Notes: generated by a model not told the origin, from the sequence alone. A DNA stretch of 64,000 nucleotides from Cloacibacillus evryensis DSM 19522 (GCF_000585335.1 NZ_KK073872.1:2905283-2969282); one strand, 5' to 3'; positions 25,703 to 35,125 are shown, counted from the first letter of the stretch. A program made the numbers and translations.

Positions 25703-25728
25703 AAAAAACTCCGCTGGCGGAATTTTTT
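25703..25728 (+). terminator. Terminator-like stem at the start of an AT-rich gap
   Basis: A run AAAAAACTCCGC pairs with GCGGAATTTTTT around a TG loop, giving a stem with a U tail. The rest of 25647-26086 is very AT-rich and holds no convincing gene, only the promoter below. Confidence 0.6.
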
Positions 25729-25905
25729 GTTCTCTATATCTTTATTAAAATCTTTAAATTATTTGCTACCAAAAGACAAAAATACGAATTTTTATTGAAA
25801 ATTCAAGATAATAACAGCCCTTAATTTCATTTATGCTCCATTATTATCAATAATAATTCTAATTTGATTAAAAATTTGACGGCTGATATTTTAATTTTTT
25901 TATTA

Positions 25906-25934
25906 TTGTAATGTATTTTAAAGTATGGTAAACT
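25906..25934 (+). promoter_or_regulatory. Candidate promoter of the NSS transporter
   Basis: TTGTAA (25906-25911) and TAAACT (25929-25934) are 17 bases apart. The leader to the ATG at 26087 would be about 145 bases and contains an AAAGGAGAGG site at about 25987 that serves no evident ORF. Confidence 0.35.
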
Positions 25935-26086
25935 AAAACAGCATTATAAATGCAGCTTCTAATTATTCAATATTTAATTATAAAAAGAAAGGAGAGGGCG
26001 TCTTCATATCAAGACCATCGTAGGTATGGGCGCGGAGGGAAATATCATAATTTTTATTATCACATTATAGAAAGCGAGGTATATGT

Positions 26087-27580
26087 ATGGCTGAAATCAA
26101 AAAAGGCGGAGAGCAATTCTCAAGCCGCTGGGGACTTTTGTGTACTATACTCGGTATGGCGGTGGGCACCGGAAATATCTGGCGATTCCCGCGCGAAGTT
26201 GCCTCCAACAACGGCGGAGCTTTTATCCTTATCTGCTTCCTGGCACTCTTTATCTGGGCCGTCCCGCTCATCTGCGCCGAGTCCGTCTTCGGAAAGAAGA
26301 CCCGCATGGCGAACGCCGGGGCTTTTAAAGCGCTTTTGGGAGAGAAATATGCCTGGGTCGGCGCGTTTTGCGCGATGGTATGCATCATGCTCGGATGCTA
26401 CTACGTCGTCGTCCTCGGCTGGGTATCAAAGTATTTGGTCCTGATTTTCACGGGATTTCTTGACGCGGTACGGGCGGGCGGAACAGATTTCGCCACGGAG
26501 TTCTTCAAGGGCTTCGCGACGACGGCTCCCGCCTATGAGGCCTGGGCCTGGTTCGCCTTCGCCATCGCGCTTTCCGCGGTAATCATCTTCCGCGGCATTC
26601 AGGGCGGTATCGAGACGGCGAACAAGATCATGATCCCCGCCGTATTCATCCTTCTCGCCGCGCTCCTCGTACGCGTCGTGATGCTCCCCGGAGCCTGGAA
26701 GGGCTTCGAGTATATGTTCCATGTGGACCCCAAGGACTTCCTCAATCCAAGGATCTGGCTGGCGGCCTTTACCCAGGCGGCCTGGTCGTCCGGCGCGGGC
26801 TGGGGCATGTTCCACGTCTACTACGTCTATGCCGCGAAGGATGAGGACATCGAGCTCAACTCCTTCACGGTGACATTCGGAGACATGGTCGCGGCCATGC
26901 TCGCCGGTATGGTCGTCCTGCCCGCCGTCTTCGCCCTCTCGCCTGACCCTCAGGCGGTCATGAAGGCCGGAGCGAACGGGCTTACCTTCGTCCACCTGAC
27001 GAACCTTTTCGCCCACACTTCGGGCGGATTCATCATGGCGGTGCTCTTCTTCCTCGCCCTCTTCTCGGCGGCCCTCTCGTCGGTCATCGCGATGCTTGAG
27101 ACCGGCACGCGCAACCTCATCGACATGGGCTTCTCCCGCGTCAAAGCGACGATGTGCGTCGCGATCTTCTTCCTGTTTGTCGGCTCCTTCTCGGCGCTCG
27201 ACAACAGGGTATTTGAAAATCAGGACATGGTCTGGGGCGTAGGACTGCTCGTCGTCGGGCTCATTTACTCGCTGGCTTCGCTCAAGTACGGCGTGGACAA
27301 GCTCTGGGAAGAGGACATCAAACCCTGCTCGGATATCAACGTCAAGTGGATGTGGAGCTGCATCAAGTTCTTCCCGTTTGAATTCGCCTTCGTCTGGGGA
27401 TGGTGGATGTGGGACGCCGCGTCGTGGTATCCGGGAGAGTGGTTCAAGTTTTGGCCGATCACGAAGTATCAGTACACCCCCGGCTCGATGGTCGTCGAAT
27501 GGGGCATCATCGCGCTGATCTGCCTGATGCTGAACGGTTTCATCTCCAAACGTCTCGTCCATTCCAATAAGATCGATTAA
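26087..27580 (+). CDS. Sodium-dependent NSS family amino-acid transporter
   Basis: A 497-residue neurotransmitter:sodium symporter (LeuT fold). The first helix carries GLLCTILGMAVGTGNIWRFP with the unwound Na+/substrate site and NNGGAFILI; twelve helices follow. It probably imports amino acids as fermentation substrates. A 32-codon membrane peptide follows 28 bases later; this matches the two-gene MetPS-type arrangement. GAGG lies near the ATG at 26087. Confidence 0.93.
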   Translation: MAEIKKGGEQFSSRWGLLCTILGMAVGTGNIWRFPREVASNNGGAFILICFLALFIWAVPLICAESVFGKKTRMANAGAFKALLGEKYAWVGAFCAMVCIMLGCYYVVVLGWVSKYLVLIFTGFLDAVRAGGTDFATEFFKGFATTAPAYEAWAWFAFAIALSAVIIFRGIQGGIETANKIMIPAVFILLAALLVRVVMLPGAWKGFEYMFHVDPKDFLNPRIWLAAFTQAAWSSGAGWGMFHVYYVYAAKDEDIELNSFTVTFGDMVAAMLAGMVVLPAVFALSPDPQAVMKAGANGLTFVHLTNLFAHTSGGFIMAVLFFLALFSAALSSVIAMLETGTRNLIDMGFSRVKATMCVAIFFLFVGSFSALDNRVFENQDMVWGVGLLVVGLIYSLASLKYGVDKLWEEDIKPCSDINVKWMWSCIKFFPFEFAFVWGWWMWDAASWYPGEWFKFWPITKYQYTPGSMVVEWGIIALICLMLNGFISKRLVHSNKID

Positions 27581-27608
27581 CGGCACCGCGGCAAAGGAGG
27601 ATTTTTAA

Positions 27609-27707
27609 ATGTGGCAGGCTAATATGATTCTTTGTATCGCCATCGGTTTTGGCTGTTTCATCTGGGCCATAAAAAAGACAATGAGCGCTGAGAGCAAGAA
27701 AAAATAG
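27609..27707 (+). CDS. metS: MetS-like small subunit of NSS transporter
   Basis: A 32-residue single-helix membrane peptide, MWQANMILCIAIGFGCFIWA then a basic KKTMSAESKKK tail. GGAGG lies 10 bases upstream. Small subunits of this size and position are known for methionine/alanine NSS transporters (MetPS). It suggests the transporter needs this partner for activity. Confidence 0.8.
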   Translation: MWQANMILCIAIGFGCFIWAIKKTMSAESKKK

Positions 27708-27727
27708 GTAAAAGGCATCCCACTCAA

Positions 27728-27765
27728 GGGAGGGCGGAGGAGCTGCATCTCCGCCCTCCCTGTTT
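27728..27765 (+). terminator. Strong terminator after the NSS genes
   Basis: A perfect 12-base stem GGGAGGGCGGAG / CTCCGCCCTCCC (27728-27739, 27749-27760) is followed by TGTTT. Confidence 0.85.
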
Positions 27766-27875
27766 CAGCGCCCTCAAACGGCGAAAATTGCCGGCAAAGA
27801 CTTGTAAAATCTCCAAACTATCGTAATATACTTATCAGTTTTAAGAATCAGCTCCTGAAAGGACGGAGATCCATT

Positions 27876-29249
27876 TTGCGCATCGTGCTTGTCGGGGCGG
27901 GCGAGGTCGGATACAGCGTAGCGAAAAACCTTTCGTCCGACGGACATAACATAATCATCATCGAGGACAGCGAAGAGAGGGCCGATAGAGCCGAAAGCTC
28001 GCTTGACGTAATGGTGATTCGGGGAAACGGCGCCCGCCCGAGCGTACTCGCAAAGGCGGGGATAAAAGAGGGAAACTCCGACGTCTCTATGCTCATTGCC
28101 TGTACAAATAAAGATGAAGTGAATCTCATGGCCTGCTGGATCGCGAAAAGGATGGGCGTGCCGCATGTCATCGCGCGCGCCGTCGGCCTGGAATTCACCG
28201 ACAACGAGGGCTGGGCGAAAGACCTCGGCATCGATATGCTGATCTCCCCCGAGCGATCCGTCGCGAAGGAGATAGAGGAGCTGCTGGAGGTACGCGCCGC
28301 CATACACGCGAATGAGATCGCCGGCGGGCGCGCGGGCATATATGTCTTCCGTATCGCGCAGGATTCCCCCATCAAGGGGCTCCCTCTTTATGATATACGC
28401 AAAAACAATCCCAAAATGATCATGCTCGTCGTCTGTATCAGGCGGGGAGAGCATTCGTTCGTCCCCAAAGCCTCGGATGAGCTTCAGGCGGGAGACCTTT
28501 GCTACACCATGTGTTACCGTTCGATGGTCTTCGATATCGAAGGGCTTTTTCAGCCTTCCAAGTCAAAGAAACTCAAGCGCGTCTTCATCGTCGGAGCCGG
28601 CAAGGTCGGTTATCAGACCGCGGCCAGGCTCATTTCACATATCCGCGGCATAGACGTGCGCCTTGTCGACGAGGACCGCGCCAAATGCGAAAAGCTGGCC
28701 CGCGAGCTGCCGGGGGCGATGGTGCTGTGCGCAAACGGCTCGGACACGGAGTTCCTGCTCTCCGAGGGCATCGCCGAGGCCGACGGATATGTCGCGGCGA
28801 CCGAACACGACGAGACGAACCTCATGCTCTCGGTGCTCGCGAAGACTCTCGGCGTCTCCAAGAGCATCGCGGTCGTACGCCGGCCAAACTATCTCGGCAT
28901 GACAAATCATATACCGGTCGACGCCATCGTCAACCGCAACCAGACGCTCGCGGACGTCATTACGCGCAGCGTCCGCTATCCGGGCTCGTCAAGGGTGCTG
29001 ACGGTGCTTGAGGAGATCAGCGCGGAGGCTGTCGAGATAATGATCTCTCCCGACTCCCCCGCCGCCGGCAAAAGCCTCATCGATCTCAAGATGCCGCCGG
29101 GCTCCCTGATCGGGCTGCTTGAGCGTGGAAACGAGATGCTGATACCCACCGGCGGCACGATACTCAAAGCCGGCGACAAGGTCGTCCTGTTCGGAACGGC
29201 GGCCGTCATGGATACGGCGATGCTCCCGTTCGGAGAGGATAAATCTTGA
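27876..29249 (+). CDS. trkA: Trk potassium uptake system, TrkA
   Basis: A 457-residue peripheral regulator of a K+ channel. It has two RCK units, each with a Rossmann nucleotide site (MRIVLVGAGEVGYSVAKNLS at the start and VFIVGAGKVGYQTAARLI near residue 230) and a TrkA-C domain (the last near residues 370-450). The start is TTG with GGACGGAG upstream. The stop overlaps trkH by 4 bases. Confidence 0.93.
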   Translation: MRIVLVGAGEVGYSVAKNLSSDGHNIIIIEDSEERADRAESSLDVMVIRGNGARPSVLAKAGIKEGNSDVSMLIACTNKDEVNLMACWIAKRMGVPHVIARAVGLEFTDNEGWAKDLGIDMLISPERSVAKEIEELLEVRAAIHANEIAGGRAGIYVFRIAQDSPIKGLPLYDIRKNNPKMIMLVVCIRRGEHSFVPKASDELQAGDLCYTMCYRSMVFDIEGLFQPSKSKKLKRVFIVGAGKVGYQTAARLISHIRGIDVRLVDEDRAKCEKLARELPGAMVLCANGSDTEFLLSEGIAEADGYVAATEHDETNLMLSVLAKTLGVSKSIAVVRRPNYLGMTNHIPVDAIVNRNQTLADVITRSVRYPGSSRVLTVLEEISAEAVEIMISPDSPAAGKSLIDLKMPPGSLIGLLERGNEMLIPTGGTILKAGDKVVLFGTAAVMDTAMLPFGEDKS

Positions 29250-30697
29250 ATTACAGGATCGTAGCGCGTTTTCTCTCGATACTTGTATTGACGATAACCG
29301 CCTCGATGGCCTTTCCGCTCGCCTGGGCGCTGAAGGACGGCACGGACGACGTCCGGGCCTTTCTGCTCTCGGCGCTGACCGGGCTGGCAATGGCGGCGGC
29401 GCTGCACGTCGTGGGACGCAGCGCCTCAAAAGACGAACTGGGGACGCGTGAGGCGATCGCGGGCGTCGCTTTCGCCTGGGTGGCGGCCTCATTGCAGGGG
29501 TGTATGCCCTATATGCTGGGCGGCTATATCCCCGCCTTCACCGACGCCTACTTTGAGGCGATGTCCGGTTTTACGACCACCGGGGCCACGATCCTGCGGG
29601 ACGTCGAGGCGGTCCCGCGCGGCATACTTATGTGGCGCGCGCAGACGCAGTGGCTTGGCGGCATGGGTATCGTCGTCCTCGTCATCGCGATGCTGCCGCT
29701 CTTCGGAGTCAACATGACGCAGCTCTTCAAGGCGGAGAGCCCCGGCCCCAACCTTGAAAAAACAAGCCCGAGGATCACCGACATGGCGATGATGCTCTGG
29801 AAGGTCTACATGGGGCTGACCGTTATCGGCATCGTCCTGCTCTCCCTGGGAGGGATGTCGGTCTATAACGCCATCGCCCATATTTTCGCCGCCGTATCGA
29901 CGGGGGGGTTTTCCACCCATAACGCCAGCGTGGCCTTTTATGATTCCGCGTATATAGATTACGTGCTCACATTTATAATGTTTTTTTCAGGCGCAAATTT
30001 CAACCTCCACCTCGCCGCCATCCGCGGAAGGACGCTTCGGCCCTACCGTGACGCCGAGTTCGGCTTCTACGCCGTGATCGTGGTCTCTTCCGTCCTGATG
30101 ATCTGCGCCGTCCTGATCTGGCACGGGGCATACGACGACTTTATCGCGGCGCTGCGTTACGCCTCTTTTCAGGTCGTCAGCATAATAACCACGACCGGCT
30201 TCGTCACCGCGAATTACGCGCTGTGGCCGATGTTCACCCAGCTCCTTCTGCTTGCCCTCATGCTTGTCGGCGGCTGCGCGGGTTCTACCGCGGGAGCGAT
30301 CAAGTGCGTGCGTTTCCAGGTCGTCATCAAGGAATCGATCGCGGAGCTGAAAAGAATGATCCATCCGAACGCCGTCGTCGCGATATTCCAGGGCAGGAAT
30401 ACGGCAAGCCCCTCAATGGTGACTTCAGCGGCCAGTTTCATCGCCATATACTTCATAATATGGGGAGCCTCGGCGCTCGCCGTGAGCCTGAGCGGACACG
30501 ACATCGTTACGTCCATCAGCGCGGTGGCGGCCACGCTGAGCAACGTCGGCCCCGGACTGGCGGACGTCGGCCCCGTCAGCAACTTCGCAGATCAGAGCAC
30601 GTTCGCGAAATGGGTATACACCTTCGACATGCTCTGCGGACGCCTTGAGCTTTACACGGTACTGGTCCTCTTCACCAGAGACCTCTGGAAGAAATAG
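29246..30697 (+). CDS. trkH: Trk/Ktr family potassium channel subunit, TrkH
   Basis: A 483-residue membrane subunit. Four P-loop repeats are visible, with filter-like segments SGFTTTGATIL, VSTGGFSTHNAS, ITTTGFVTANYA and SNVGPGLADVGP. It works with TrkA for K+ uptake. It begins at TTG overlapping the trkA stop (TTGA). A weak hairpin at 30706-30724 (GCCGCTT/AAGCGGC) without T-run follows the stop. Confidence 0.93.
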   Translation: MNYRIVARFLSILVLTITASMAFPLAWALKDGTDDVRAFLLSALTGLAMAAALHVVGRSASKDELGTREAIAGVAFAWVAASLQGCMPYMLGGYIPAFTDAYFEAMSGFTTTGATILRDVEAVPRGILMWRAQTQWLGGMGIVVLVIAMLPLFGVNMTQLFKAESPGPNLEKTSPRITDMAMMLWKVYMGLTVIGIVLLSLGGMSVYNAIAHIFAAVSTGGFSTHNASVAFYDSAYIDYVLTFIMFFSGANFNLHLAAIRGRTLRPYRDAEFGFYAVIVVSSVLMICAVLIWHGAYDDFIAALRYASFQVVSIITTTGFVTANYALWPMFTQLLLLALMLVGGCAGSTAGAIKCVRFQVVIKESIAELKRMIHPNAVVAIFQGRNTASPSMVTSAASFIAIYFIIWGASALAVSLSGHDIVTSISAVAATLSNVGPGLADVGPVSNFADQSTFAKWVYTFDMLCGRLELYTVLVLFTRDLWKK

Positions 30698-30750
30698 GAC
30701 AAGGCGCCGCTTCTCATAAGCGGCAAGCCGTGCCTGAATTGGGTAAAAAT

Positions 30751-30815
30751 TTATCCACAAAGTTAATCACACTATCGCTAGTGTTTTGTGGATAAGATGT
30801 CAATATATATAGTGT
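30751..30815 (+). promoter_or_regulatory. nrdJ promoter with paired NrdR boxes flanked by DnaA boxes
   Basis: ACACTATCGCTAGTGT (30769-30784) is a perfect NrdR-type dyad. A second, half-conserved box TCAATATATATAGTGT lies at 30800-30815, 31 bases away centre to centre, the spacing typical for NrdR. TTATCCACA (30751-30759) and TGTGGATAA (30787-30795) are DnaA boxes in inverted orientation around the first NrdR box. A possible promoter TTGTGG (30786-30791), 16 bases, TATAGT (30808-30813) is overlapped by them. Confidence 0.78.
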
Positions 30816-30919
30816 ATTTTACCTTCCCAATCGGCGGATTTATGTTATTATAGACAAAGGTTGCGGGAAAACCGCACCGCCAACTTTTAACTATGCCTTT
30901 ATCTTGGAGGTTTGTCATA

Positions 30920-32623
30920 ATGATCATAAAACCGGCTTTCAGCCCATCAGCTAAGGATATTTTGCGTGACCGCTACCTGTGGCGCGACGAAGAGAGAAAC
31001 CCCGTGGAAAAACCGGAGGAGATGCTCGAAAGAGTGGCTAAACACGTCGCCGGGGCGGAATCCAGCCTTGCCATGCAGTACAAATGGGCGGATGAGTTCT
31101 ATGATGTGATGGCGAGGCTTCTTTTTCTGCCAAACAGCCCCACGCTCATGAACGCCGGACGTCCCGAGCCCCACGGCCAGCTTGCAGCCTGCTTCGTCAT
31201 CGGAGTGGAAGACTCGATGGAGAGCATCTGCGAGGCGCTGCGCAAGCAGATGCTGATACACAAAAGCGGCGGCGGCACCGGCTTCAACTTCTCAAAGCTC
31301 CGCAGCGAGGGCGCTAAGGTCAACAGCACCAACGGCCGCGCCTCCGGCCCGGTCTCGTTCATGGGACTCTTCGACAAGGCGACGGAGACGGTACAGCAGG
31401 GCGGCATGCGCCGCGGCGCCAATATGGGCATTCTCAACATCGACCACCCGGACATCAGGAAGTTCATCCATTGTAAGGACAAGGACGGCACGATAACGAA
31501 CTTCAATATCTCCGTTGGCGTCTTTGACGGCTTCATGGAGAAGGTCCAGAGCGACCCGCACGGCGAAGAGGCGGCCCTGCTCGCGGAGATCGCCGACTCG
31601 GCCTGGCGCACCGGCGACCCCGGGATAGTGTTCCTTGACGCGATAAACCGCGGCAACACCACGCCCAACCTCGGGGAGCTGTCAAGCACCAACCCCTGCG
31701 GCGAATCCCCGCTTTACCCCAACGAAGCCTGCAACCTCGGCTCGATAAACATCGCTAAGATGGTAAAGGACGGAGCTTTCGACTATGAGCTGCTGGGAGA
31801 GATCTCGGCGGTAGCGACGCGCTTCCTCGACGACGTCATCGACGTCAACCACTATCCGCTGCCGGAGATCGCCGAAGCTGTGAAGCTGACGCGTAAGATA
31901 GGACTCGGAGTCATGGGATGGGCGGATCTGCTCTTCCAGCTCCGCATTCCGTATGACAGCGGGGAGGCCCTCGAACTGGCGGGAAACATCATGCGGACGA
32001 TCCAGCAGCGGGCGCACGAAACATCGGTGGCTCTCGGCGAAGAGAAGGGCGTTCCTGAGACGCTCGCGCATCTTGGACGCCGAAACGCGACGCTCACATG
32101 CATCGCGCCTACAGGCACGATAGCGCTGCTCGCCAACTGCTCTTCCGGCATCGAACCGCTTTTCGCTCTCGAACATACGCGCGTGCGCACGCAGATAGAC
32201 GGCACAAAGGTGATCATGAAGCAGGTGAACCGCTACTATGAACAGGCCCGGAAAGAGGGGCTCCCTGACGAGGTCATGAAGAGAGTCTTCGTAACCTCTC
32301 ACGACGTGCCGCCCTCGGCGCACGTCCGCATGCAGGGCGTCTTCCAGAGATATACGGACCTCGCCGTCTCAAAGACGGTCAACCTGTGCCACGAATGCGG
32401 CGTCCGGGACGTGCTCGACGCCTACACGCTGGCCTGGAAAGAGGGCTGCAAAGGCATTACGGTATACCGCGACGGATCGAAGTCAAGCCAGGTGCTCTAC
32501 AGAAAAGAGGACGAGGAGAAGGCGCGGAATGAGGGCACGAACAGTGACGCGCCAAAAGGCGCGCCGGTGCCGGTCATGACGGCGGCGGCAAGACGGCGTT
32601 TCGTGCTTAAAAGACCTCAATAG
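30920..32623 (+). CDS. nrdJ: Adenosylcobalamin-dependent (class II) ribonucleotide reductase
   Basis: A 567-residue class II reductase making deoxyribonucleotides with a B12 radical, oxygen-independent. It shows NSPTLMNAGRPEPHGQLAAC, GGGTGFNFSKLRSEGA, and the active-site NPCGESPLYPNEACNLGS. The end WKEGCKGITVYRDG is typical. The usual NLPNDAT-type segment before it is NLCHECGV, with an extra CxxC pair, and there is no long C-terminal zinc/cysteine tail, so the protein is short for the family. ATG 30920 has GGAGG 9 bases upstream; an earlier ATG at 30893 lacks one. Regulated by the NrdR/DnaA region; B12 supply comes from the Btu operon. Confidence 0.93.
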   Translation: MIIKPAFSPSAKDILRDRYLWRDEERNPVEKPEEMLERVAKHVAGAESSLAMQYKWADEFYDVMARLLFLPNSPTLMNAGRPEPHGQLAACFVIGVEDSMESICEALRKQMLIHKSGGGTGFNFSKLRSEGAKVNSTNGRASGPVSFMGLFDKATETVQQGGMRRGANMGILNIDHPDIRKFIHCKDKDGTITNFNISVGVFDGFMEKVQSDPHGEEAALLAEIADSAWRTGDPGIVFLDAINRGNTTPNLGELSSTNPCGESPLYPNEACNLGSINIAKMVKDGAFDYELLGEISAVATRFLDDVIDVNHYPLPEIAEAVKLTRKIGLGVMGWADLLFQLRIPYDSGEALELAGNIMRTIQQRAHETSVALGEEKGVPETLAHLGRRNATLTCIAPTGTIALLANCSSGIEPLFALEHTRVRTQIDGTKVIMKQVNRYYEQARKEGLPDEVMKRVFVTSHDVPPSAHVRMQGVFQRYTDLAVSKTVNLCHECGVRDVLDAYTLAWKEGCKGITVYRDGSKSSQVLYRKEDEEKARNEGTNSDAPKGAPVPVMTAAARRRFVLKRPQ

Positions 32624-32659
32624 GCGGCGTTTTAGCGCGCAGCCGATCGATAACGTTTG

Positions 32660-32694
32660 ATCCCCGCGCCGCGGCCGCTGCGCGGGGATTTTTT
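32660..32694 (+). terminator. Terminator of nrdJ
   Basis: ATCCCCGCGC / GCGCGGGGAT (32660-32669, 32680-32689) is a perfect 10-base stem followed by TTTTTT. Confidence 0.9.
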
Positions 32695-32800
32695 GCGGCG
32701 GGCCCCATGTGAGGACCGCCGCCGCGTTCCTCTTTTTTCAAATGTTGTATTCTCTGAGGCCTTACGTTATAACTATGTTATGAAAACCGGGGGGATGGCA

Positions 32801-34477
32801 ATGCGCGGAACGGACGAAATGATCTCCGCTCAAGAGGAATTTCTCTCACGTATGGACGAAGCATGCCGCCAGAAGGTGATCGGCGTCAGGCTTGAGCCGA
32901 CCGGTCCCGACCCGCGCCGGGACATGATCGGCACCATACGTCTGGCGTGGGGGGATATCACGCTGTCCCTCGACTGCCTCTCCATGCTCCCCGCCGGGCT
33001 GACGCCGCTGCGTAAGGCTCTGGAATCGCCGGCGGTCAAAGTCTTCCACAATGCCGGGACCGAGCTGCAGTTTCTCATGGCGGCCGGCATCAACCCCACG
33101 AAAATATTCGACACGGCGCTCGCCGGACAACTGCTGTCGGAAAGCGGCCATCTATACTCCGAGCTTGACGAACTGGCAGGGCGTTATCTGCCCGGAGAAT
33201 CCGTGACCGGCAAAGCGGATATTTTGCTGCGCCTGCGCGAGGCGATGATCAGCCTTTTAAAACGGTACCGCCTGGTGGAGGTGGCTAAAATAGAATTTGA
33301 CTGCGCGATAAGCGTAGCCCAGATGGAGTTTCACGGCATCATGCTGGATGTCGCGGCATGGCGGGACCTGACCGCGGCGGCAGAAATAGAAAAGCGGCAA
33401 GCTCTGGAGGCGCTTCGAAATTTTACCGGACAGCGGCCGACGCAGACGACACTGTGGGGAGAGGCCGGCTTCATGGAAGAGAACTTCGACAGCAACGCCC
33501 ATATACTGTCGCTGCTGCGCGGCCACGGCATAAAGGTCGAAAACACCGCGAAACCGGCGCTGGCCGCCCACCGTTCGCATCCGCTGGTCGCCGCGCTCTC
33601 CCGCTACCGCGCCGTCGCCAAACAGCTATCGACCTACCTGCGCCCCCTCCCCAAGATGCTCCATCCAAAGACCGGCAGGCTGCACCCTCAATATAGCCAG
33701 ATCGCCGCCTGGACCGGCCGTATGAGCTGTTACGCGCCGAATATCCAACAGATACCGCGAGGCGGGGATTTCAGAGAATGCTTCGTCGCGCCCGAAGGAC
33801 GCCGCCTGCTCATCGCCGATTATCCCCAGATCGAACTGCGTGTCGTCGCGCAGATCACGCATGAGCGGCGGATGATAGATGCCTATGCGCGGGGACTGGA
33901 CCTGCACGGCCTGACGGCGTCGCTCATACTGGGCAAAACGATGGAATCTATAAGCGGGCAGGAGCGGCAGTACGCGAAGGCCGTCAACTTCGGCCTGATA
34001 TACGCGATGGGGGCCGAAGGGCTGCGCCTCTCCGCGCAGCAGTCTTACGGCGTGGCGATGACGCATGAACAGGCGGCGGATTTTCGCAGGCTGTTTTTTG
34101 AGGCGTACCCGGCCATCAGGGATTGGCATACCGCACTCGCCCGGCGGCGGTCGCCGGAGGGAAGGACTCTGACCGGCAGGAGATATTCTTTTCCTAAATG
34201 GTACGGCCTCCCGGCCCACAGCAACGCGCCGGTACAGGGGACCGCCGCCGACATCCTCAAAAGAGCGCTGGGCGGACTGGCGGTCAAATTGGCGGGGACC
34301 GACGCTTTCATCGCGGCCGCGATCCATGACGAAATCATTATGGAATGCCCGCAGGAAGAGGCCGAATATTACGGCGCGGTCCTAAAAAGGGAGATGGAAG
34401 AGGCCGCGGACTCCATCCTGCCGGACGTGCCCACCAAAGTTGAGGTACGCATCGCCGGGAACTGGTCGGAAAAGTAA
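32801..34477 (+). CDS. Small family A DNA polymerase with degenerate exonuclease domain
   Basis: A 558-residue PolA-like enzyme without a 5'-nuclease domain. Residues 20-170 match the 3'-5' exonuclease fold, but the first acidic motif reads GVRLEPTG instead of DTETTG and the second HNAGTELQFL, so proofreading is probably lost. The polymerase part keeps motif A LLIADYPQIELRV (canonical DYSQIELR), motif B RQYAKAVNFGLIYAMG and motif C AIHDEIIMECP. ATG 32801 has a G6 run 6 bases upstream; ATGs at 32795 and 32780 are alternatives. Stand-alone enzymes like this resemble phage or repair polymerases; a role in lesion bypass or repair is inference. Confidence 0.82.
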   Translation: MRGTDEMISAQEEFLSRMDEACRQKVIGVRLEPTGPDPRRDMIGTIRLAWGDITLSLDCLSMLPAGLTPLRKALESPAVKVFHNAGTELQFLMAAGINPTKIFDTALAGQLLSESGHLYSELDELAGRYLPGESVTGKADILLRLREAMISLLKRYRLVEVAKIEFDCAISVAQMEFHGIMLDVAAWRDLTAAAEIEKRQALEALRNFTGQRPTQTTLWGEAGFMEENFDSNAHILSLLRGHGIKVENTAKPALAAHRSHPLVAALSRYRAVAKQLSTYLRPLPKMLHPKTGRLHPQYSQIAAWTGRMSCYAPNIQQIPRGGDFRECFVAPEGRRLLIADYPQIELRVVAQITHERRMIDAYARGLDLHGLTASLILGKTMESISGQERQYAKAVNFGLIYAMGAEGLRLSAQQSYGVAMTHEQAADFRRLFFEAYPAIRDWHTALARRRSPEGRTLTGRRYSFPKWYGLPAHSNAPVQGTAADILKRALGGLAVKLAGTDAFIAAAIHDEIIMECPQEEAEYYGAVLKREMEEAADSILPDVPTKVEVRIAGNWSEK

Positions 34478-34513
34478 CGAAAAGAACGCCGCAGGAAAAC
34501 GAGCTCCCGAAAC

Positions 34514-35125
34514 CTATTTCGACCTTCCAATGACGCAAAGACGCCCGTCATCTTCCGAAATCACTTCCGTCCCGATAAAGCCGGCCTCCTCGAACAGGGC
34601 CCGCAGTTCGTCGCCGCCGCGAACTGTCATTCCTTCGACAATGCCGGTCCAGCAATTATTTTGCGCGTCGCTCTGATCGTTTACCACCATAAAGAGCCCG
34701 TCTTCCCTTAACACCCGCCGGACCTCACGCAGTGCCGCCGCCATATCCTTCCAGAAATATACAGTCTCAAATGCCGTGGCCACGTCGAAAAAACCGTCTG
34801 AAAAAGGTATCTCCTCGGCGCTGCCATACTTTACCTGGCACCGCCCCTCGGCGATATATTCACGAACTTTTTTGCGGCTGCATTCGAGGCTGCATTCTGA
34901 GATATCTATTCCGCAGACGGTACCGCGAGCGGCCAGCTTCGCCAGCCTCAACAGGTTGGCTCCGCCGCCGCAGCCTATATCAAGCACATTGGCTCCGGCC
35001 GGTATCCTTATCTGCGACAGCCCCCACTCGGAAAGCGTGCCGTGGCCGGCATTCATGCCGTGAAGCATCAATTTCCCCAGGACGCCCTGCGGTTTGCCGC
35101 AATTTTTGAACAAAGCTTTGAGCAT
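34514..35125 (-). CDS. Class I SAM-dependent methyltransferase
   Basis: A 203-residue methyltransferase with motif I VLDIGCGGGANLLRLA, motif II region VCGIDISECSLECSRKK, the acidic GSAEEIPFSDGFFDVATAFE and motif III LREVRRVLREDGLFMVVND. It is of the UbiE/COQ5-like small-molecule group; the substrate is unknown. AAGGAG lies 9 bases before the chosen ATG; a GTG at 35143 overlaps that site and was not used. A dyad lies between its -10 box and the gene. Confidence 0.88.
   Translation of the reverse strand: MLKALFKNCGKPQGVLGKLMLHGMNAGHGTLSEWGLSQIRIPAGANVLDIGCGGGANLLRLAKLAARGTVCGIDISECSLECSRKKVREYIAEGRCQVKYGSAEEIPFSDGFFDVATAFETVYFWKDMAAALREVRRVLREDGLFMVVNDQSDAQNNCWTGIVEGMTVRGGDELRALFEEAGFIGTEVISEDDGRLCVIGRSK

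Noticed and set aside
25950-26086. Short ORFs in the AT-rich leader of the NSS transporter
   Set aside because: Frames are short with no ribosome site that fits; no known riboswitch core was seen.
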